Source: Myxacorys chilensis ATA2-1-KO14 (lineage in GTDB: Bacteria; Cyanobacteriota; Cyanobacteriia; Leptolyngbyales; Leptolyngbyaceae). From it: DNA of 64,000 nucleotides. The notes below the pieces were generated by a model. That model was not told the DNA's origin, did not search any database, and saw only the letters and a list, made by a program, of their open reading frames with translations. Location of the stretch: contig JAHHHP010000018.1 in NCBI GenBank assembly GCA_019359275.1, positions 19,818 to 83,817 on the forward strand. The letters run 5' to 3'. A program made the translations under genes and the position numbers. Positions 27,417 to 36,451 of this stretch are shown one piece after another (within the stretch, counting starts at the first letter, position 1; every line of letters starts with the position of its first letter).

Positions 27417-29222
27417 TCAATCGGAAATCTTAACCTTTCCTGCCTTGTCCTGCTCCAATCCAGCCTCCAAACTAATGACCGCTCCGATAAACGCTGCGTG
27501 AACAAACGTTTGAGGAAAATTGCCTAACATCTGTTTTGTCTGGGGATCTGCCTCCTCAGCAAAAAATCCTAAATCATTTGCACAAGCTAAAGCGGCATCA
27601 ACGATCGTGCGAGCACGTTGAAAGTCGCGGCGAGCGACCCAATATTGAGCGACCCAGAGCGTACCTGCTAAAAATGCCCCTTCTTGCTGAGAGTCAGCGT
27701 TTTCTAGATGCCGTCGGTATAGATTCCCGCTTGCATAGTTACGCTCAAGCGCGTCAATTGTTGCAACCATTTCGGTTGTGTCAGGAGCCGTGTATGCCCA
27801 AACGGGAAATAGAGCGGCGGAGACATCAACTGCTTCACTGCCTGCAAAAGCAGCATAAGCCCCTTCGGAGGTCAAACAATGGCGTGTCACAAAACGGCGA
27901 ATCGCTTGTTCTGCCGCTCGCCAGCGACGAGCTTGAGCGTCGGTTTTGGCAAAATCAGCAATGTGCATCAAACCACAGGCTGCAAGCACTTTACCAACCG
28001 TGTAATGTTCCTTTGACTCTTCTTCCCAAATACCGTGATCTGGTTCGCTCCAATGGTCTGCCAAATAATCTGCAACCTTTTCGACAACTGACCAATGCTC
28101 ATCAGTCTGAAAACGGCTATAAATCAGCTTAGCAACTAATAAAACATTACCAAGAGCATCAAGCTGCAATTGAGATTTTGCACGATTGCCGATACGAACG
28201 GGTTGGCTGTTGCAGTACCCAGTGAAATCGAGTTTTACTTCGTCGGAAACAGTTTCACCGTCAACATCAGCAACCGGAGAAAGGGGAAGGTCTTTAGATG
28301 AGCCGCGATTCTTCGGCGCTTGGCAAAGCCAATCGTAGCCACAGACAAACTCTAAGAACTGTTGCGATTCAGAACCATCGCTACATGACCCAATCAAAGC
28401 ACTCACAACCATGCCTGCATCGCGTAGCCAGACGTAGCGGTAGTCGTAGTTTCGTTCTGCCCCGATCGCTTCCGGCAGGGAGGTAGTTGCTGCCGCTATA
28501 ATTCCACCTGTCTGCTCAAACGTGAGTAGCCGTAGAGCGCGAACTGAGTGTGCGACTTGATCTTTATATGCCCCGTCATAACAAACAGGACTGAAAAGTT
28601 GCTGCCAGCGATCGCGCGTTGCGGTTAACCAGTAGTTCACATCCTGTTCGGTTGGCAACGGCAGCGATCGATTGACCAACACTGCCCAACCCGCTTCACC
28701 TTGAGGAATGGTGAAAGAAACGTGTGGTTCTGAGATTTCGTCACAGGTGTCGCTTGCGCTAATGCTAAGAGGATGAGAGGCGTAGAGATAGTAGCGATCG
28801 TCAATCTGAACGCCCTGATCAACAAATTGCAGATTAGGGGAACGACGACCGTAGTCGGGTGCAGGCTGTAGAATCACCGTCAGGTCGGCTGGAGCCACTG
28901 AAAAGCGACGACAAATTCCCTTAGGAACCTTCTCTCCCATTGGCATCCAATCAAGAATGGTTAACTCGCCCTGCGGGGTTGTCAGCCTTGTTTCCAAGAC
29001 ACCGCTGTCTCCCAAATAAGCGCGGTTCGCAAACGAGGCATTGGGTAACTGTAGCCACCAAGATCCGCCGCGATTTAGATCAAGTAAGGATGCAAACAAA
29101 GATGGAGAGTCAAATCGTTCTGGACAGTACCACACTACCGAACCCAATGTTGTGATCAAGGCAGAAGTGCAGCGATCGCCAATCACAGCCAAGTCGCGAA
29201 TTTTCGGAAAGCGGTTTGTCAT
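27417..29222 (-). CDS. Glycoside hydrolase family 15 protein
   Basis: 601-residue GH15 protein (glucoamylase or trehalase-like). Visible family features: N-terminal PKIRDLAVIGDRCTSALI and VVWYCPERFDSPSLFASLLD, the catalytic barrel start YDYRYVWLRDAGMVVSAL and CGLMHIADFAKTDA, and a C-terminal QMLGNFPQTFVHAAFI. The general acid/base glutamates of GH15 lie in HGIWEEE and near the end. No signal peptide is seen, so it acts in the cytosol, likely on glycogen-derived or maltose/trehalose substrates. Start ATG 29222 fits conserved MTNRFPKIRD; a TTG 15 codons upstream is possible. Confidence 0.88.
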   Translation of the reverse strand: MTNRFPKIRDLAVIGDRCTSALITTLGSVVWYCPERFDSPSLFASLLDLNRGGSWWLQLPNASFANRAYLGDSGVLETRLTTPQGELTILDWMPMGEKVPKGICRRFSVAPADLTVILQPAPDYGRRSPNLQFVDQGVQIDDRYYLYASHPLSISASDTCDEISEPHVSFTIPQGEAGWAVLVNRSLPLPTEQDVNYWLTATRDRWQQLFSPVCYDGAYKDQVAHSVRALRLLTFEQTGGIIAAATTSLPEAIGAERNYDYRYVWLRDAGMVVSALIGSCSDGSESQQFLEFVCGYDWLCQAPKNRGSSKDLPLSPVADVDGETVSDEVKLDFTGYCNSQPVRIGNRAKSQLQLDALGNVLLVAKLIYSRFQTDEHWSVVEKVADYLADHWSEPDHGIWEEESKEHYTVGKVLAACGLMHIADFAKTDAQARRWRAAEQAIRRFVTRHCLTSEGAYAAFAGSEAVDVSAALFPVWAYTAPDTTEMVATIDALERNYASGNLYRRHLENADSQQEGAFLAGTLWVAQYWVARRDFQRARTIVDAALACANDLGFFAEEADPQTKQMLGNFPQTFVHAAFIGAVISLEAGLEQDKAGKVKISD

Positions 29223-29424
29223 CTTGAGATTAGAGTTTGCTTGCACTTTGGAGAGACTGATCTTCAATTTTTAGGAAACATTCAACAGGTTGTCTGTTTA
29301 AGAACCGTTCTAGTTAAAGTTCGAGTACTCCATCTCCAAAGTCTAGCTCAGTGCAAACGGCTAGATTGGGATATCAAGAATAAGCTCTCATATACGCTTC
29401 TTTGGATCTTGCATCGCCTTGAAC

Positions 29425-30552
29425 CTAAGCTTCAAGCAACTTTTGCACCGTCCACCACCACAGGTTCCGTCCATTGATCTTGTTCCAGTACCAATACTCA
29501 CAGCCCCATAGCAAAACCCTGCTATAACCGATATCCATTAGAGTCGTGACGATATATTCCACTCGCTTTGGGGTGGAACTCAGATAATCAGTTTTACGAG
29601 TGGCAACCAATTCATGAGGCTCCCAAGGCTCTGCCTGTGCTTCGGCAATCCAATCCTCTTTCCCCATGTGTACCAGTATCTTCTGCCATTCCTTTAGCTT
29701 TGTCCGATAGGCTTCTTCAGGTTCCAGGTAGCTAGAGGAGTTGCCTACTGGCACTTTCGTATAAACATTCATCCCGACAGCATCGGCTAGAGCAAGGCTT
29801 TCTTGAAAGGCACGCTCGTCTTCAGCGTCTTCAGCAGTAGGCAAGGTCAAGGAGTTGGTCATCAATACTTTTTGCTTAGGAAGGGCTAACGATCGCACGA
29901 GTTCAACTTCCCGGCGCACAAAGCCGTAGCTGAGGTAGCGGCCTGCCGTAATATCTAAGCGAGTAAAAGGTTCGTTTTCAACCTGCCAGTACTTCAGACT
30001 AGGGGCATGACGTGTGTGCTTCACAAGCGTTTGAATGAACTGGAGTGTGTAGTCTGCAATCTGCTCATTGCGATCTAGCGGTTCTGGATTGCCAGATGTA
30101 TCACAGCGATCGCTGAGCCACTTTGGAAAATGAAATTCGGGCCAGCGAGGTGATTTCATTCCAACCGTCAGCACTACATCAATTCCCTGCCGATGACTTT
30201 CATCGAGCAACCAATCCAGGATTGTGAAATCAAACTGGTTTTTGAGCGGTTCGATTTCATTCCAGTAACTACACAGCCGAATGTAGTCAAACCCCAGTGA
30301 GCAAATGTGGCTGAAGGCTTTTTGGTAGTCTAATCCTAGGTAGCGGCACTGAAGTTGGCTGAACGTGGTTCCCAAGTATACAGGTCGTTTACGGCTTGCT
30401 GTCTGAGGGGAGAGTTGAGCCAGAGAAGTGGCTTTAGTCCGGTCAGCACTCAATGCTATCAAAGCGGAAACGCTTGATCCGAGGAAAAGCGTGAACTGCC
30501 TACGGGTCAGACGTAACTCAGTAGTAAAGTTGGTTTTTTCGATTCGCTTCAT
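29425..30552 (-). CDS. Secreted clan GH-A glycosidase (cellulase/beta-galactosidase-like)
   Basis: 375 residues. The N-terminus carries TRRQFTLFLG and a hydrophobic stretch, a twin-arginine-type export signal. The rest is a TIM barrel of clan GH-A: FDYIRLCSYWNEIEP, KYWQVENEPFTR with acid/base E194, and a second glutamate in DWIAEAQAEPW as probable nucleophile. Family (GH5, GH39 or GH42-like) is not resolved. ATG 30552 taken; GTG 30561 is an alternative. Same strand as GH15, 203 nt away, so the two may be regulated together. Confidence 0.82.
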   Translation of the reverse strand: MKRIEKTNFTTELRLTRRQFTLFLGSSVSALIALSADRTKATSLAQLSPQTASRKRPVYLGTTFSQLQCRYLGLDYQKAFSHICSLGFDYIRLCSYWNEIEPLKNQFDFTILDWLLDESHRQGIDVVLTVGMKSPRWPEFHFPKWLSDRCDTSGNPEPLDRNEQIADYTLQFIQTLVKHTRHAPSLKYWQVENEPFTRLDITAGRYLSYGFVRREVELVRSLALPKQKVLMTNSLTLPTAEDAEDERAFQESLALADAVGMNVYTKVPVGNSSSYLEPEEAYRTKLKEWQKILVHMGKEDWIAEAQAEPWEPHELVATRKTDYLSSTPKRVEYIVTTLMDIGYSRVLLWGCEYWYWNKINGRNLWWWTVQKLLEA

Positions 30553-30669
30553 CGTCGGCACGTCAAACCTTTATCTCAATAATTGTTGCATTTATTACGC
30601 CTTATACACTGAAATTCTAGGTATGGGTAAGCTTTTAACAGTTCAATCTTAAGAATGACTTTTTAGTCC

Positions 30670-31443
30670 ATGCAACGTTCCTTCTTGATTGCTCTGGCAA
30701 CAGCACTCAATCTGATAACTTTTAAGCTGTCTGCTGATGCATATCCTCCTACTCTTGATCCTAAATCGCCTAATGAGTTGCGCCAGCAAATTCAACAAAT
30801 TCAACAACGCTTGGAGGATTGGGCACAACTAGAGGTGTATCGCCAAGCGAATGCCACCGTCCCCCCACCTGCAGTGGGCGAAAACCGAGTCGTGTTCTTT
30901 GGCGATTCCATCACCGATTTTTGGGATCTATCTACCTATTTCCCGCGTCGACCTTATATCAACCGGGGCATTTCTGGGCAAACAACGCCTCAAATGTTGA
31001 TCCGATTTCGTCCAGATGTAGTTGCCCTCAAGCCACGAGTCGTCGTCATTCTCGCAGGAACAAATGACATTGCAGGCAATACAGGCCCCATGAGCTTAGA
31101 CCAAATTGAAGACAACTATGCGTCGATCGCAGAGTTAGCGAAGGCCCACCAGATTCGAGTAGTGTTTGCGTCACTGCTTCCAATCCATGATTATGGCGCG
31201 AAAAAAATCTTAGCTGGACGACCGCCAGCTAAGATTGAAGCTTTGAACTATTGGTTTAAGAAGTATTGCAAAGCGAATCATTGCATCCATCTTGACTACT
31301 ACAGTCACATGCTGGATGACCGAGGAATGCTGAGAGCAGAGTTATCAGACGATGGACTACATCCGAATGCGAAGGGATACAACATCATGGCTCCTTTAGC
31401 AGTGAGAGCAATTCAGCAAGCATTGGAACAACTGAGTCCCTAA
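30670..31443 (+). CDS. Secreted SGNH/GDSL-family hydrolase
   Basis: 257 residues with an N-terminal signal peptide (FLIALATALNLITF ... SADA). The SGNH blocks are complete: VVFFGDSITDFW with catalytic S80, ISGQTTPQM with Gly, VVILAGTNDIAGN with Asn, and DDGLHPNAKG with the D228-H231 pair. It is likely an esterase that removes acyl groups from polysaccharides or lipids. Located beside the secreted GH-A glycosidase on the opposite strand, which fits a shared role in carbohydrate metabolism (inference). Confidence 0.92.
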   Translation: MQRSFLIALATALNLITFKLSADAYPPTLDPKSPNELRQQIQQIQQRLEDWAQLEVYRQANATVPPPAVGENRVVFFGDSITDFWDLSTYFPRRPYINRGISGQTTPQMLIRFRPDVVALKPRVVVILAGTNDIAGNTGPMSLDQIEDNYASIAELAKAHQIRVVFASLLPIHDYGAKKILAGRPPAKIEALNYWFKKYCKANHCIHLDYYSHMLDDRGMLRAELSDDGLHPNAKGYNIMAPLAVRAIQQALEQLSP

Positions 31444-31637
31444 TGACTAAAAAATCCCTGATGACTGGAAAAACCGTTAAGACCAAAAAATCTGTCGATT
31501 TAAGCTTCTGAAGTAGCAGTTGTTCAGTTGGAAAGGAAGCGTAACAAAAAGGTTACTAGCTGAACCCGGATCAACTGAGTCCAGCTTTTTATTAATGCAA
31601 TATCAAGTACAAACCGCTTGGCTTCTAATGACACCTG

Positions 31638-32261
31638 CTATCGCCATCCTAGCGGTGGCTCGATTAAGTCTTGATCTGCTTTGCCTTCCCGCACTCCGGG
31701 TTTGTCAACAATTTGAACCGTGGTAGCCTGCAATCCTTGTTCTCCTTCGGTGGCAACAAACCTCACTGCCGTTCCCACTTCGATGCGATCGAAATCGTTG
31801 TGACTCACACTGTTTTGGTGAAAGTAAACATCTAATCCATTCTCTAAAGTTTTGATGAATCCGTAGCCATCTTCCCGAAACAGCTTTGTCACGATCGCAG
31901 TTGAATCGCCACCCGCTCCATGAGTTTTAGAATGTTCAGATTCTCGTTGTCGATCGGTGAGTTCTTTTAGCTGACGCTCAACTTTAGTAAAAGCAGTTCT
32001 AACCACTGCCTCTAGAGGAACGCTCAGATCGTTTGGGTGATCTTCTCCAACTAATTCATGGTTAGGAGGAACTCTTAGGTCGATTCGTACTCGGTAGGGA
32101 GAACCGTGAGTCGGTCGTTCGTTGATCTTCTCGACTGCGATTTGACCGCTACTGATGTAACTACACAAGCGCTCTAGTTTGTTCAGCTTCTCGTGAATCA
32201 AAGTATCGATCGCATCGGAATGATCCAGATTGCGATATGTAATTTCTAAAGGTGTTTTCAT
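31638..32261 (-). CDS. Ribosome hibernation factor (HPF/RaiA) fused to a cold-shock domain
   Basis: 207 residues. Residues 1 to about 110 have the HPF/RaiA (S30AE) pattern, LEITYRNLDHSDAIDTLIHEKLNKLER and RVRIDLRVPP, which binds the small ribosomal subunit and stops translation. Residues 119-187 are a cold-shock domain with RNP1-like GYGFIKTL and RNP2-like VYFHQNS. It lacks the C-terminal dimerisation domain of long HPF. A link to ribosome sleep or RNA chaperoning in stress is inferred from the two domains. Confidence 0.92.
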   Translation of the reverse strand: MKTPLEITYRNLDHSDAIDTLIHEKLNKLERLCSYISSGQIAVEKINERPTHGSPYRVRIDLRVPPNHELVGEDHPNDLSVPLEAVVRTAFTKVERQLKELTDRQRESEHSKTHGAGGDSTAIVTKLFREDGYGFIKTLENGLDVYFHQNSVSHNDFDRIEVGTAVRFVATEGEQGLQATTVQIVDKPGVREGKADQDLIEPPLGWR

Positions 32262-32335
32262 CCTGTCCGTGTCCTAAGCTATTAATGTTCGTGGTCTAGC
32301 ACGCAGAGACAACGTGTTCCACTTCAGATTATTTT

Positions 32336-32845
32336 TTACTTCAAATTAATCTTTTGGTTGTCTCCACTGCTCGCAGGCTCACCTGTTGTCGCTGCTTTGA
32401 TGAAACCAATTGTTTTTGCCACGACACCTGCAGGCGAATCCCAATATTCTGCTTTCTCAACGCTAACTTTTAACAACGCGATGTCAGGCTCATTCACACC
32501 GTTGGGGAACCAAGCCTTGAGATCAGGAACCCAAAGCTCCTCGATCTTCTGCTTATCTTGGATCAATTCGGCTTGCCCTGACATCGCAACATAGGTCTGC
32601 TTATCGGGTGCAGCGAAACTAACGTTAACGTGGTGATTTTGATTTACTTCATCGACTTTATAAGAGCTTGCGTAGGTGAAGAACCAAAGATCGCCATTCT
32701 CTTCGATCTCGCGATTGGTTGCCATCGGGCGACTGTGCAAACTGCCGTCGGGATTAACGGTCGTCAACATGCAGTATTCGATGTCTTTGACGAGATCGCG
32801 CAGCTTCTTCAGTTGCTCGGTGTGATTATCGGTAGAAACAGTCAT
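32336..32845 (-). CDS. Pyridoxamine 5'-phosphate oxidase-fold (general stress protein 26-like)
   Basis: 169 residues with a split-barrel FMN-binding fold: YCMLTTVNPDGSLHSRPMATN and DLWFFTYASSYKVDEV. It resembles the general stress protein 26 branch rather than true PNPOx, with a C-terminal KAEYWDSPAGVVAKTIGF. Likely a soluble flavin- or heme-binding stress protein. ATG 32845 (MTVSTDN) used; an extended frame upstream starts 22 codons earlier. It is followed by the hibernation factor gene on the same strand with a gap of 74 nt, so a shared stress response is possible. Confidence 0.85.
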   Translation of the reverse strand: MTVSTDNHTEQLKKLRDLVKDIEYCMLTTVNPDGSLHSRPMATNREIEENGDLWFFTYASSYKVDEVNQNHHVNVSFAAPDKQTYVAMSGQAELIQDKQKIEELWVPDLKAWFPNGVNEPDIALLKVSVEKAEYWDSPAGVVAKTIGFIKAATTGEPASSGDNQKINLK

Positions 32846-33107
32846 TGCTAAATTATTTCTGTGTAGATTTACATTGAATAGAGTGTGAGCGATTCGTTTC
32901 GCCAAACTCAAAGGATTACGCGATACTAAGTCGCTTGTCCTTTAGTGTTAGCGCGTTGGAGCCGCGATCGCATGTGTCAGAAGAGAGAGTGTCCCTGCTT
33001 AATAGTGCGCTGATAGCGCTGTGGGAATTCTAAGAGGTGAGGTTTTTTTAGAGACTTCGTTGCCTTGCATCGTGCTGGTTCTCTTTATCCAAACACTTCA
33101 TTTTCCT

Positions 33108-33839
33108 ATGATTAGCAAACGTCGAGCTTTTTCTTTAGTTGCGCTGACTCTACTGCTTACAGGTTTGGCGAATGTAGCGATTGTTCCCATAGGGAACTGC
33201 GAAGCAACCACCAAATCGGTGCTGAAATTTAGACCACCCAGCCGAGGCAGCCTTTCGACTACGCGCGGGGGCGCGAGTCGAGGTGACACAGCGCAAGTCA
33301 AACAACTGCAAGCGCTTGTGCCTCAAACGAGCATCGGGTACACAACGGCTGCTTATCCAAGCTTGATGGTGTACATTCCTAAAACAACGGCCAAGATGAT
33401 GATTGTCCGGATCAGATCTGCTGATGGTAAGAAAACTTTGTTTAAGAAGGAAATGGCTGTGCTGCAAACGCCCGGCATTGTGCGAGTGAATTTTGAGGAT
33501 GCTGCTCTGCCTCCCTTAAAAATCAGAGAGCAGTATCGCTGGTCGGTCTCATTAGTAGCAAGCGCTGTGGATCGCTCGACAGCTACGGTGATCGAGGGCG
33601 CTTTAGAACGAATTCAGCCTGATGCACAGTTAACTCAACTGTTAGCCAAAGCCGACTTGCAGCAGCAAGCATTTATCTACGCAGAATCAGGAGTTTGGTG
33701 GAATGTTCTCCTCACGTTGGATGATTTGCGCAAGGCACAGCCTCAGAACCCGGCGCTCAATCAACAATGGACATCATTATTAGATTCGGTAGGATTGGGC
33801 GCGATCGCACAGATGCCCATCCTTGATCTCAAGCCCTAA
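33108..33839 (+). CDS. DUF928 domain secreted protein
   Basis: 243 residues with a signal peptide (FSLVALTLLLTGLANVAI). The mature protein matches the DUF928 pattern found widely in cyanobacteria: LVPQTSIGYTTAAYPSLMVYIP, IVRVNFEDAALPPLKIREQYRW and GALERIQPD. In other cyanobacteria DUF928 genes often lie with CHASE2-domain sensors, which is not the case here. ATG 33108 chosen because it gives a compact signal peptide; an upstream frame begins at 33021. Confidence 0.85.
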   Translation: MISKRRAFSLVALTLLLTGLANVAIVPIGNCEATTKSVLKFRPPSRGSLSTTRGGASRGDTAQVKQLQALVPQTSIGYTTAAYPSLMVYIPKTTAKMMIVRIRSADGKKTLFKKEMAVLQTPGIVRVNFEDAALPPLKIREQYRWSVSLVASAVDRSTATVIEGALERIQPDAQLTQLLAKADLQQQAFIYAESGVWWNVLLTLDDLRKAQPQNPALNQQWTSLLDSVGLGAIAQMPILDLKP

Positions 33840-33847
33840 ACCTGCCT

Positions 33848-33879
33848 TCTCCCTTCTTTACAAATTGGAAGAAGGGAGA
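33848..33879. terminator. Perfect 11-bp inverted repeat between convergent genes
   Basis: TCTCCCTTCTT (33848-33858) and its exact complement (33869-33879), 10-nt loop. It sits between the DUF928 and dapB stop codons and could end transcription in both directions, though no T-run is present. Confidence 0.6.
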
Positions 33880-33892
33880 TTCAGAGCCAGTA

Positions 33893-34714
33893 TCAAAGAA
33901 TTTTTTCTAACCCATAGACCAACGTCTTAAGCTGGAGCACTTTGCGAATTGACAGCAGTACTCCAGGCATATAACAGGAGCGATCGCTGGTGTCGTGTCG
34001 CAGCGTGTAGATTTGTCCCTGAGCGCCAAAAATCACTTCTTGATGCGCTACCAAACCCGGTAAACGGACGCTGTGAATCCGAATTCCTTCACCTGCTTGC
34101 GCTCCTCTTGCACCCGCCATTTTCTCAGTTTCTTCGACGATTTGAGGATTATAGGTTTTCCCCATTTCTGCTAAGAGTTGCGCGGTTTGAGCGGCGGTTC
34201 CGCTGGGAGCGTCCGCTTTTTGATTGTGATGAAGCTCAATGATTTCAACATGATCAAAATACTGGGAGGCTTGAACGGCTGCCTGCTGAAGCAAAATCAC
34301 GCCAATCGAAAAATTAGGAGCTAGTAAACATCCGGTGCTGGCTTTGTCGGCAAATTCGGCTAACTCTCCAATCTGAGCGGGACTCAATCCTGTTGTGCCC
34401 ACGACTGGACGAACTCCATACGCGATCGCAGAACGAATGTTGCCGTACACCACGTCAGGATGGGTCACATCCACCACAACGCCCAATTCTTTTTCTTGAG
34501 ACAGCATTGCCATCATTGGCTCATACTCATTCGTAACCGGCACTTCTAGCGCCCCGCACCCAACTATTTCTCCGATATCTTCTCCGACGTACTGGGGATT
34601 GCGTGCGATCGCGCCGATCAATGTCATGTCCTGCGCCTGAGAAATTGCCTTCACAATCTCGCGCCCCATCTTTCCTGTCGCGCCGTTCACCACCACCGGA
34701 ATTCGACCTGCCAT
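33893..34714 (-). CDS. dapB: 4-hydroxy-tetrahydrodipicolinate reductase
   Basis: 273 residues. NAD(P)H-dependent reductase of the lysine/diaminopimelate pathway. Rossmann motif [14 protein letters not shown] at the N-terminus, [10 protein letters not shown] and VVGTTGLSP in the middle, and the active-site [18 protein letters not shown]. Supplies meso-diaminopimelate for peptidoglycan. The length and motifs are normal. Confidence 0.96.
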   Translation of the reverse strand: MAGRIPVVVNGATGKMGREIVKAISQAQDMTLIGAIARNPQYVGEDIGEIVGCGALEVPVTNEYEPMMAMLSQEKELGVVVDVTHPDVVYGNIRSAIAYGVRPVVGTTGLSPAQIGELAEFADKASTGCLLAPNFSIGVILLQQAAVQASQYFDHVEIIELHHNQKADAPSGTAAQTAQLLAEMGKTYNPQIVEETEKMAGARGAQAGEGIRIHSVRLPGLVAHQEVIFGAQGQIYTLRHDTSDRSCYMPGVLLSIRKVLQLKTLVYGLEKIL

Positions 34715-35007
34715 ATTCCACCCTCAGCTTAGACAACTCAGTCTATCGATTTTCTTGCCTTCAGTGTAGAGACTTTAAAGCTTAGTGAGCTTCAGTGAGT
34801 TGGCTATTCTGACGTTTATTCGTCGATTTCTGCGCTCATCAACACTTAGCATTTATTGCTGATGTGCTGGCAATCCAACCCTGAGCCTGTGTTGGTTATA
34901 GATGCGATCGCTCTAGCGCTCCCCTGACTCTAGCGGTTTTCGCCTCACACAATATGTCACAATGAAAGACACTCATTAAACTTGCTTTAAACCCTTCAGG
35001 ATATCCC

Positions 35008-36108
35008 GTGACCTATACGACAGAAGCTAGATCGCCCAACGGACGTGCTACAGCGTCCATCCCTCGCCGTCGAGCAGTCTTTCCCTTCACCGCGATCGTT
35101 GGACAAGAAGAAATGAAGCTGGCACTGCTTCTCAATATCATTGACCCCAAAATTGGCGGCGTCATGATTATGGGCGATCGCGGCACTGGTAAATCGACCA
35201 CGATTCGAGCGCTGGCAGATTTGCTGCCCGAAATTGAAGTCGTGGCAGATGATCCTTTTAATAGCCACCCCAGCGATCCTGAAATGATGGGTGACGAGGT
35301 GCGTCAGAAGATCGAGCAAGGGGCAGATGTGCCAGTTGCACAGAAGAAAGTGACAATGGTAGACCTGCCACTAGGCGCGACTGAAGATCGCGTGTGTGGC
35401 ACGATTGACATCGAAAAAGCTCTTTCTGAAGGGGTGAAAGCGTTTGAACCCGGACTGCTGGCAAAGGCAAATCGAGGCATCCTCTATGTTGATGAAGTCA
35501 ACTTGCTCGATGATCACTTAGTGGATGTGTTGCTCGACTCGGCAGCATCCGGTTGGAATACGGTTGAGCGAGAAGGCATCTCGATTCGTCACCCTGCGCG
35601 GTTTGTGCTTGTTGGCTCTGGCAACCCAGAAGAAGGCGAACTGCGTCCTCAATTGCTTGATCGCTTTGGAATGCACGCCGAAATTCGCACGGTGAAACAG
35701 CCTGAGCTACGAGTGCAAATTGTTGAACAACGGACTGAGTTTGATCAAGACCCGATGCCGTTTCTAGATCACTATCAGCCGCAGCAAGACGCCCTTCAGC
35801 AGACGATTGTGGATGCTCAGGCACGCTTAAAGTCAATCAACATCGATCACGATTTGCGTGTCAAAATTTCCCAAGTTTGTTCTGAACTAGATGTAGATGG
35901 TCTGCGGGGTGATATTGTGACCAACCGCGCTGCTAAAGCTCTAGCAGCGCTTGAAGGTCGAACTGATGTAACTGTAGATGATATTCGTCGAATTGCGCCG
36001 CTGTGTCTCCGCCATCGCTTACGCAAAGACCCGATGGAATCAATCGATTCGGGGTACAAAGTTGAAAAGGTATTTGGTCAGGTGTTTGGCATAGAAGTAA
36101 CAGGATAG
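35008..36108 (+). CDS. chlI: Magnesium chelatase ATPase subunit ChlI
   Basis: 366-residue AAA+ ATPase that drives insertion of Mg into protoporphyrin IX together with ChlD and ChlH, the first step committed to chlorophyll. Walker A is GDRGTGKST, Walker B is [13 protein letters not shown], and the sensor region is [16 protein letters not shown]. Start is GTG at 35008 with CAGGA eight bases upstream. Rho-independent terminator follows. Confidence 0.97.
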   Translation: MTYTTEARSPNGRATASIPRRRAVFPFTAIVGQEEMKLALLLNIIDPKIGGVMIMGDRGTGKSTTIRALADLLPEIEVVADDPFNSHPSDPEMMGDEVRQKIEQGADVPVAQKKVTMVDLPLGATEDRVCGTIDIEKALSEGVKAFEPGLLAKANRGILYVDEVNLLDDHLVDVLLDSAASGWNTVEREGISIRHPARFVLVGSGNPEEGELRPQLLDRFGMHAEIRTVKQPELRVQIVEQRTEFDQDPMPFLDHYQPQQDALQQTIVDAQARLKSINIDHDLRVKISQVCSELDVDGLRGDIVTNRAAKALAALEGRTDVTVDDIRRIAPLCLRHRLRKDPMESIDSGYKVEKVFGQVFGIEVTG

Positions 36109-36141
36109 TTTTCTCAAATTTTTCTGGTAATCATCTCAGGA

Positions 36142-36173
36142 GGCTGTCTGCAAATGTGCTAGGCAGCCTTTTT
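36142..36173 (+). terminator. Terminator of chlI
   Basis: Hairpin with GGCTG(T)CT and AG(G)CAGCC followed by five T residues, 34 nt past the chlI stop. Confidence 0.8.
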
Positions 36174-36451
36174 GCTGCGTGGTTAGCGATCGCGCAAATC
36201 ACAATAACTCAGAAAAACTACTTGATACGTCCGTAACCTCGACTAGTGCTTTCTCAAAGGAGAAGCGCCTGCGGCAACGCTTAGCAGAGGGATGAATTAG
36301 GTATAGTCACTCATCCCTCAAGCCATCTTCTAAATTTGACAGATTGCTAGCAAGTCTTTACGTTTAACTTTTCTTTCAACTAGCATTGTCAAATTCTCTA
36401 TAGCGCTATTAGATGAAGCGCCCTAATCATGTCTTAGAGGCATTCGTCAAG
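36174..36451. other. Spacer between chlI and the PA14-glycosidase gene
   Basis: No gene seen. A short repeat-like stretch near 36250-36285 (AAGGAGAAGCGCCTGCGGC) is similar in style to cyanobacterial dispersed palindromes. Confidence 0.35.

Noticed and set aside
27239..27505. 88-codon minus frame beside GH15
   Set aside because: Overlaps the end of GH15 in another frame and has no domain.
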